64,000 nucleotides of DNA from Notospermus geniculatus. Taxonomy: Eukaryota; Nemertea; Pilidiophora; Heteronemertea; Lineidae. The translations under genes were made by a program, and so were the position numbers. Location of the stretch: positions 1,538 to 65,537 of the forward strand of contig NMRB01001825.1 of the NCBI GenBank assembly GCA_002633025.1, read 5' to 3'. Below, piece by piece: positions 56,891 to 64,000 of this stretch. The notes beneath the pieces were generated by a model. It was not told the DNA's origin. It did no database searches and saw only the letters and a list, made by a program, of their open reading frames with translations. Within the stretch, counting starts at the first letter, position 1. Each line of letters begins with the position of its first letter.

Positions 56891-57019
56891 TTCTTGTAAA
56901 CTCTCGACGAAGCTAGCTGCAGCGATTTCGTTTCACTACGATGTTCAACGTAGTTTACACTATGCGATATACTGCGTTTTTCAAAATGGCCCGCACCAAT
57001 ACGAACTGCCACTTAGAGA

Positions 57020-57025
57020 AATAAA
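57020..57025 (+). terminator. Possible poly(A) signal of the PAN gene
   Basis: AATAAA about 130 nt after the stop. Confidence 0.45.
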
Positions 57026-58192
57026 TGTAGCTTCTTCGCGTTTGTTTCTTTTTCTGGAAACGAAAGCAATGAAAACTGGAAAAAAGTTGGTTGAGTATGA
57101 ACGGCGGAACCTTTCTCAATAAGAACTAAGAGGAAGCTGTACTGTACGTTTAGGTACGTACAGTAGAGAAGTTACTCTAAGCATCCCATGGCCAAGCCGC
57201 TCTGCCACACCTGTCTGTTATCAGTAGTTTCGGCCAGGGAGTTTTTTTTGTGAAAACCTCCCTGGATAGGCATGTCCAAGAAAAGCCTGCTGCTCTATCA
57301 GGCATGCCAGGTGTTGCAGTGCTCAGACAAAATGATGCGCCTGCAACCAATTTTTGTAACAACAGCGGCCTCTGTGTGGCTTGGCTGTTATACCGGGTAG
57401 GTGATAAAATCTCTGTGCCCTTGAGGTGTAGGGGTCCATGTCTCGTCATGAAACTGAAACATAAATGAGAACAATTTCCTCCGCCAGGTGACGCCTCCGC
57501 GATGCTCTGGCTTACACCTTTGCCCCCAAGCTAAATTATTCCACAGCGTGGAACTATTAACGAGTGACGTCATCCAAGATGGCCGCGTCCATGGAATCCT
57601 CGACTCCAGTAAAAAAAATCACATTCAAGTGTGTTGTTTGCCTTTCAACGACCTGTTCCACGACATTCGCACTTCGTGGACCAAAGTGCACCTCAGACGG
57701 TAGAAGGTGATAAATAATACAGTCGACCCGCAAAGGTCTGAACAGCGCCCCGACGTCTCAGCGGTGGTATTTGGCGGTACTAGCTGATGAATCACTGAAC
57801 GAAAACGAGGCAGTGACATAGGCGTAGCAGACGCTATAAAACAATCGCTCATTACGCACGATTAGTCAGATGTTTGAATGTGCCGTAATGTTTACATGTT
57901 GATGGAAGTTTCTCTGCGAAAGTTCCTGAAAATGTCATCGAAATCGGTTCAGTTTTGACAGAGTTATCGATCGAAAGGCAACCTTGTGTTTTCGAAAATA
58001 GGCGTTCTTCAATGTGCGTACACTTTCTTGGAATAGTATTTTGAAACTTCTGCTTAGGTCGTTCGGATTGTTATAACATAGAAGAATCCACATGCGAAGC
58101 GTGGTTTTATGCACGCATGTCTGAGGGGTTGACAATCACCCCGAAACACAACCACATTTTCAAGAAATCTCTTTCGCTTTATCCATTGTCTA

Positions 58193-58271
58193 ACTGGTTC
58201 CATGGGCTCCGACGGTGGCGCTGACTCAGTCGAATCGTCAGTCAGCGCCACTCGGCCGCCAAGGAACCAGG
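58193..58271. repeat. CTGGTTCC hairpin, copy 2
   Basis: Outer CTGGTTCC/GGAACCAG and inner GGTGGCGCTGACT/AGTCAGCGCCACT arms. Confidence 0.6.
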
Positions 58272-58554
58272 TTTATGGCTGCGAGAATCGTTACCTACTG
58301 CTGTTCAAACTGCGTACAAAAACTAGGAATACCATGCCGATGCATGAAATTAATACAGATTGGAGATGGATAGTTTCTCCATCCATTCAGTTTTGCTGGT
58401 TTTATGCAGGCAAGTATTTATGGAGTTATGGCGATGTTTTTAACAACGCTCGACTCCAAGTGACCTCCAATTCTGTGCGGAGGACGAAATTTCTTAAACG
58501 ATTTCTCTTCACTCGTTTGCAATATTCCAAAATAAATTACACTAATGGAAAGCT

Positions 58555-58681
58555 CAATGGGTGGTATTTATAAAAGCTAGCAAATACTTTTCCTTCAAGT
58601 TTTGTAGTGCATTTACATTGGACTTCACTGTGCAAATCTTAAGGAAAAGCATTTGCTAACTTTTATAAATACCAGCCATTG
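58555..58681. mobile_element. 127-bp foldback MITE
   Basis: Arms of about 40 bp: AATGGGTGGTATTTATAAAA, GCTAGCAAATAC and complement. Confidence 0.75.
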
Positions 58682-58883
58682 TCTTAGCTAAATACTGATG
58701 TATGGTTTATGTGGTTGAATTTGAACGGTCTTCTCGATAAACGCACTTTTGTGCGAGGTGTCCGATTTCTCGAATGAGGTACTCGAGAAGCCTTGTCGAG
58801 GGCCCAGATCGCCTATTATTTTCCCGCGCGCAAAATAAATCTGCCGTAGAAAAGGACCTTTGCGGGTCGACTGAATAAATGAC

Positions 58884-59440
58884 GTACGTCTCCCTCACCT
58901 AGCAGTAGTTCCTATTTTGCACAACAGGTATCATAGAGGTCATATACTACAAGCAACGTATGAAAACTAGTTTTCTGTCGTACCGGACAACATTTTTTGT
59001 TGTAGAGAAGTTACTCTAAAGGCCCGTTTCCACTAGAGCGTTTTACGCCGCGTTTTGACGCTTTCCCATTGTTTGGAAGCAGAGCGGCGGAAAATAACAA
59101 AAGATTTGACGCATCACGCGGCGTAAAACGCTCTAGTGGAAACGGGCCTTTAGCATCCCATGGCCAAGCCGCTCTGCCACGCCTGTCTGTTATCAGTAGT
59201 TTCGGCCAGGGAGGGTTTTTTTTTTGTGAAAACCTCCCTGGTTAGGCATGTCCAAAAAAAGCCTGCTGCTCTACCGGGCATGTCAGGTGTTGCAGTGCTC
59301 AGACAAAATGATGTGCGTGCAACCAACTTTTGTAACAACAGCGCCCACTGTGTGGCTTGGCGTGTTATACCGGGTAGGTGATAACATCTCCGTGCCCTTG
59401 AGGTGTAGGGGTCCATGTCTCGTCATGAAACGGAAACATA
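58884..59440. repeat. Segmental duplication, copy B, carrying a MITE
   Basis: Direct copy of 56590-57463 lacking the middle 457 bp and containing the MITE at 59020-59150 where copy A reads straight through (CTCTAAGCATCCC at 57175). Confidence 0.8.
59020..59150. mobile_element. MITE, GGCCCGTTTCCACTAGAGCG ends
   Basis: Perfect arms of about 37 bp (GGCCCGTTTCCACTAGAGCG, TTTTACGCCGCG). The paralogous copy at 57180 is the empty site. Confidence 0.82.
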
Positions 59441-59890
59441 GTCCGAACACTGCCACCTGCTGCTCATTTGCAGAACTGACGGACGCAACAAGAGTCAGAT
59501 GAAGCCTATCGCGGGGGGTCTACTTTGATTGGTCCATTCATCTCCAGGTCGTGTTTTGCATATTCACTTAGTTACGGCAATCGTATCATTTGACAACGCT
59601 GCTCTCAGGCATTCTACTTGCTTTAGATTTCAATCAACTACACTAGCAATCACGCTCTCTGTTCACTCTAGCCAGACAAACATTCGTTTGGCAAGAAAAC
59701 CGCAATTTGTTATCAAAATCACGAAATATGTTCCTCCCGATAAGCCGATCACAGCATCGCGATCGTTACTGTTTGAGGTCACGTGATACGGGAACGACCA
59801 ATCCGTGATCTGATCATGCTGATGACGTAGAACCAAAATCTGGTTCTTCGTTTACTCATCATCTGACTCTGTATTGCGTCCAGCATAGGC
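59441..59890. other. No gene seen
   Basis: An open frame at 59529-59786 has no recognised domain. Confidence 0.35.
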
Positions 59891-61532
59891 TAAAAGGGGC
59901 CGAGGAAATAAGATGTTCTGCGGTATGGCTGGGATCATTTCACTATTACTGGACAGATTTCAACCAAGCTTGGTATGATAATAGTGCTGGGTCTACGGGA
60001 CCTTCTGATACCACCCATCACTCTGTTATTTAATCCCTAGCAACAGCATAGCAACTCCATTGTTCTGCGGTGTTCCTGGGATCATTTCAATATTTCTGCT
60101 CAGAATGCAACCAAACCTTGTAGGATGATAATGGGGAGGCTAACCTACGTCATGGTACCGGTACCAGTCATTACCCAATTATGTAATCCCTAACAACAGC
60201 ATAGCAACTCCATTGTTCTGCGGTACCCCTGGGATCATTTCAATATTAATGATTAGAATTCAACCAAACCTTGTAGGATGATAATGGGGAGGCTGAGCTA
60301 CGACATGGTACCACTCATTACCCAATTATGTAATCCCTAGCAACAGCATATCAACTTCATTGTTCTGAGGTACCCCTTGGATCATTTCAATATTAGTGGT
60401 TAGAATTCAACCACACCTTGTAGGATGACAATGGGGATGGGACATGGAATGGAACAAAACTTTCAGAATGTGATGCTCAGGAGCCTTCTTTTAGCTGGGT
60501 TGTGGCTGGTTGAGATGGAAGGGAATGAAGTATTGAGAATGCCAATGCAACCATGTTTAGGTGGATTGCTACTGACTGACAGGGAATAGAACAATTAAAA
60601 CAGGAAAACAAATAGCAAAATGAACACAGCATACAGCAGAACAATGCTCTTACTAGGGTATTACATAACAGTGTGATGAGTGGTACCACAAATATTTAGC
60701 CAATCATATCATCCTACATGGTAAATAGTTGTATTTTAATCAGTAATATTGAAATGATCGCAGGGGGTACCGCAGAACAATGGTGCTGTTGCTAGGGTCG
60801 GGATTACATAATTAAGTAATGAGTGGTACCGCGAAGTAGCTAAGCATCCCCATTATCATCCTACAAGGTTTGGTTGAATTCTAATCAGTAATATTGAAAT
60901 GATCCCAGGGATACCGCAGAACAATGGAGTTGCTATGCTGTTGCTAAGGATTACATAATTGGGTAATGAGTGGTACCATGATGTAGCTAAGCATCCCCAT
61001 TATCATCCAACAAGGTTTGGTTGAATTCTAATCAGCAATATTGAAATGATCCAAGGGGTACCTCAGAACAATGGAGTTGCTATGCTGTTGCTAGGGATTA
61101 CATAATTGGGTAATGGGTGGTACCATGGCGTAGCTCAGCCTCCCCATTATCATCCTACAAGGTTTGGTTGAATTCTAATCAGTAATCCTGAAATGATCCC
61201 AGGGGTACCACAGAACAACGGAGTTGCTATGCTGTTGCTAGGGATTACATAATTGGGTAATAAGTGGTACCATGACGTAGCTGACCCTCCCAATTATCAT
61301 CCTACAAGGTTTGGTTGAATTTTGTGCAGAAATAGTAAAATGATCCCAGGAACACCGCAGAACAATGGAGTTGCTATGCTGTTGCTAGGGATTACATAAC
61401 AGAGTAATGGGTGGTATCAGAAGGTCCCCCAGCCCCACCACTAGGATCACACCAAGTTTGATTGAAATCTGTGCAGTAATAGTGAAATGATCCCAGCCAT
61501 ACCGCAGAACATCTTATTTCCTCGGCCCCTTA
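59891..61532. mobile_element. Foldback element whose arms are tandem ~150-bp monomers
   Basis: Outer ends AAAGGGGCCGAGGAAATAAG and complement. The left arm has four monomers starting near 59911, 60061, 60211 and 60361 (GTTCTGCGGTACCCCTGGG, ATCATTTCAATATT). The right arm has the same monomers inverted, near 60763, 60910, 61057, 61203, 61349 and 61496. About 250 bp of unique sequence separates the arms. Confidence 0.85.
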
Positions 61533-61679
61533 GCAATACGAGGTGTTTTAGGGTGTTTATGTCGTGTGCCAATGGTGTTGGGGTTCTATGGTGACCCAGG
61601 GGTGTGCTGTGGCGGGACCATACAGGTCCTGTGGTGGAACAAGTGGTGTCAAGGGTGTTCAGGGGGGTGCAATGTACCA

Positions 61680-61945
61680 CAACAGGACACCTCAGACCAC
61701 CACAGAACACCACTGACTGTACCACCTCATAGATACGGGGCACCACAGGACACCTCAATCCACCATACAACACCACTGACTGTACCACCACATAGATATG
61801 GGGCACCACAGGACACCGCAGACCAATATAGAACACCACCGACTGTACCACCTCATAGATATGGGGCACCACAGGACACCGCAGACCACCATACAACACC
61901 ACTGACTGTACCACCGCATAGATGTGGGGCACCACAGGACACCAC
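61680..61945. repeat. Minisatellite, 60-bp unit
   Basis: Just over four units of CACTGACTGTACCACC, CATAGATAYGGGGCACCAC, AGGACACC. Because the unit is a multiple of three, frames on both strands stay open (TVPPHRYGAPQDT on the plus strand); I take this as a property of the repeat, not a gene. Confidence 0.8.
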
Positions 61946-61959
61946 TGTACAACCTCAGG

Positions 61960-62790
61960 AATGCTTCCTTAGTTGCAAACTGTGTGAAAATTATGAAAGC
62001 ACTCCAAAATGTTCCCAGATTTATACGAAAAACATATTGTCTCGCCAGTTTAATAACGTTTTAATAAAAGATAATCATAAAAAGTACGATATCATAATTC
62101 AGACGGTGAGAATGAAAAGGGCTCGTAAAAAAACTTTCTCCATTGATAAAAAAATCATGTACTTGAATACTCTGATTTGTAAATCTATACGATTCTGGCC
62201 CCTATAGACACTAGTCACAGTTAGTCACAGTTGATCTGCAATTTTGAGCGCGAATATGGTACTAATAATTTTGACGAAAAACCAAAATAATGTTAAAACA
62301 TGAAACATACACTTCCAAAGCAGTCTCTTCACATATCAAAAACTTTACAAGTCTTGACAACTTCACTGTTTTCAAGCATTTTTATGAGGGGCCACTCTCC
62401 TTAGTGTCCTCTAAAGGGAAAGAATATTTCCGAAGGGCACCCATTTCCTCAATCCTTCGAACACTCCATATATCCCACCACAGACGGACACCCTCTAATG
62501 TCCCACCACACACGAACACCTCGGAGTCTGTGAGGTGGGACTGTTTCATTCATTGGGACACCATTGGAACCACCCAAAACACACCCTGTCATCCTGTGAG
62601 GTGTTTTCTTGGGTGTCCCTGCGGTGTTCCTGAAGGGTGTTTCTAGGGTAATCCAAAGTGTGGTGACGTCATCCGTGCATGCTGAGTGGAGGGTCCATTC
62701 AGTTGTGTTTTGAAAGCCAGTCGAGTCAACGTGCCGGATTAGCGTCGCGTTTACAACTTCAGTCCAATACTTCATGTATTGTATGAGGTG
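61960..62790. other. No gene model supported
   Basis: AT-rich, then degenerate CCCACCACA/ACACC motifs near 62460-62640 that look like decayed minisatellite. Confidence 0.4.
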
Positions 62791-62794
62791 TCGA

Positions 62795-62912
62795 GTGTCC
62801 TAGGTACCATTTGTCCTAGATACCTTTTGTCCGGGTACCTTTTGTCAGGGTACCTTTTGTCCGGTACATTTTGTCCTAGGTACGTTTTGTCCGGGTACGT
62901 TTTGTCCTGTCA
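62795..62912. repeat. Tandem repeat, GTACCTTTTGTCCGG type
   Basis: About seven units of 14-19 bp. Followed directly by the palindromic block below. Confidence 0.72.
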
Positions 62913-62919
62913 CCGCTAC

Positions 62920-63055
62920 GGGTGTATACGTTGCCCAGTACACACTGGACACCGGGCAACGTATATGCCCGATGCACACTCAGGCCGGGCATATACGTTT
63001 CCCGAGTGTGCACCGGGCATATACGTTGCCCGGACGCCAGGCATATACGATGCTG
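62920..63055. repeat. GGGCATATACGTTGCCCGG block
   Basis: Five or six copies, in both orientations, of GGGCAACGTATATGCCCG interleaved with GTGCACACTC. Confidence 0.68.
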
Positions 63056-63099
63056 TGGATTGGGCTGGTAGTTTACGCGATGTTGGTCAATTGGGAAGG

Positions 63100-63712
63100 T
63101 CAGTATTAGCTGAAGTTAATTACCCTGGGGTAATGTAGCAGGGAGTTGTTGATACTGGTGTAATGAAGCAGGAGAGTTGCCCAGGCGTGACAGGAATCAA
63201 CGTCCTAGGAATGCAAGTCCGCCAAACAATAGCCCGCTATTGTAAGGTTATATTCGAATGGTCATGGTCTCCGTAGCCATATATTCTAATCCGTCACTGA
63301 ACAATAAGACCGGACTTTGATTCCAGGGGGACTTTGGTTTCTGTCACATCGGTGAAATGTAGCAGGGAGATGAGGATCCTGGTGTAATGAAGCAGGAGAG
63401 TTGCCCTGGTGTAATTAGCAGGAAGTTGGGGATCCTGGTGTAATGGAGCAGGAGGGTTACCCTGGTGTAATGTAGCATGGAGTTGTAGATCACGGCGTAT
63501 ATGGAGGGTCGGGAGGTTACCCTGTCAATGTTGTCGTGAGTGGCTGGCCACGGTTTAATGGAGCGGGACGGTTACCCTGGTGTACAGAGGCAGGGGTGGT
63601 ACGTCTTGGGTGATGAACCTCGAAGGTTACACGGATGTAGACGTAGCAGGGAGTTGGAGACCCTGAGGTATCGAACCGTGAAGATTTACCCTGGTTAAGT
63701 TGCTGAAGGGTT
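63100..63712. repeat. Degenerate minisatellite, ~32-bp unit
   Basis: Repeats of CCTGGTGTAATGNAGCAGG then GAGTTG. Interrupted at about 63195-63350 by unrelated sequence. Confidence 0.7.
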
Positions 63713-63888
63713 GTGTCGTAGAACGTGATGCCCCCCGATATGAGATGCCCCACAAAAATAGATTCTGACGGAATAAGCGGCAGCTACAATAGGCCGGACA
63801 CTAACAGACAGGAGCTTCTGTTACCAGATGTCCCCTGAACAAAAGAAGCGGGCATCTGATATCGGGGGCATTACATTCTATGACACCT
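63713..63888. mobile_element. MITE, GTCRTAGAAYGTRATGCCCC ends
   Basis: Arms of about 38 bp continuing to CGATATSAGATGCCC, inverted on the right. Confidence 0.7.
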
Positions 63889-64000
63889 GTTTTGTGAATG
63901 CGTCGCGAGGTTTCAGTTGTCAGGGTGGCCCATATGCCAGTGTGACATTTGATTGACAGAAGGGTGTCAGTGGGCGACTCACGGAGGAATAGTGGGCCTG

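Larger units (their letters stand above)
56590..57463. repeat. Segmental duplication, copy A
   Basis: Blocks 56590-56705 and 57163-57463 recur in the same order at 58884-58999 and 59002-59440. Between its blocks copy A has 457 bp, including the PAN terminal exon, that copy B lacks. Confidence 0.8.
57722..58877. mobile_element. Element with CAGTCGACCCGCAAAGGTC ends
   Basis: Inverted 20-bp ends (57725 and 58875 regions) enclose 1.1 kb without a recognised transposase. The two MITEs below (58193-58271 and 58555-58681) lie inside it. Confidence 0.5.

Noticed and set aside
61447-61935. 162-codon minus-strand frame over the 60-bp minisatellite
   Set aside because: Explained by repeat periodicity; the opposite strand is also open.

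Overview
This is a window of an animal nuclear genome, most likely a marine invertebrate bilaterian. Genes are split into short exons by long introns with GT-AG borders. The recognisable domains are metazoan: YAP/Yorkie WW pair, fibronectin type II, SUEL-type lectin, PAN/apple. Dispersed tRNA-derived repeats and many small foldback DNA transposons fill the space between. I cannot name the phylum. Isolated N bases (2033, 19740, 25269, 45940, 53363) show it is an assembly.

Layout. 1-1500: one exon of a YAP/Yorkie gene (+). 1.5-7.7 kb: introns and small inverted-repeat elements. 7.8-12.6 kb: a secreted FN2-linker-FN2 gene (+) ending at a poly(A) signal; its last intron carries a TTAA-bordered foldback element that itself holds a second inserted element. 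12.6-19 kb: MITEs, a CRE-rich minisatellite, a tRNA-derived SINE, an exact 555-bp tandem duplication and a 2.4-kb foldback element. 19.7-20.4 kb: a broken PIF/Harbinger (HARBI1-like) transposase, facing a terminal exon on the minus strand (20777-20947). 23-25 kb: a RecQ-like helicase fragment and an orphan exon (-). 26.3-27.3 kb: a foldback element with a tRNA-like unit. 28.5-30.9 kb: a two-exon SUEL lectin gene (-). 31-38.4 kb: repeats, including a 0.7-kb tandem duplication carrying a conserved exon and a 3.7-kb broken foldback. 38.7-46.9 kb: further TTAA- and TTA-bordered elements. 46.9-52.6 kb: a secreted gene (-) with an unrecognised beta-rich, discoidin-like domain. 55.6-57.0 kb: a PAN/apple-domain gene (+). 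57-64 kb: a segmental duplication with a filled and an empty MITE site, a foldback whose arms are tandem 150-bp monomers, and minisatellites.

The four gene models after YAP look like small secreted proteins. Three have signal peptides or modules joined at phase-1 introns, the usual class for shuffled extracellular domains. They share no sequence and no operon; proximity is the only link.

Most of the sequence is mobile DNA without transposase. The repeat content falls into recognisable classes by target-site duplication: TTAA (piggyBac-like), TTA/TAA with GGCC ends (PIF/Harbinger-like), 9 bp (Mutator-like). The most unusual item is a TTAA-bordered foldback, present three times, that carries two tRNA-like sequences pointing away from each other toward its inverted ends.
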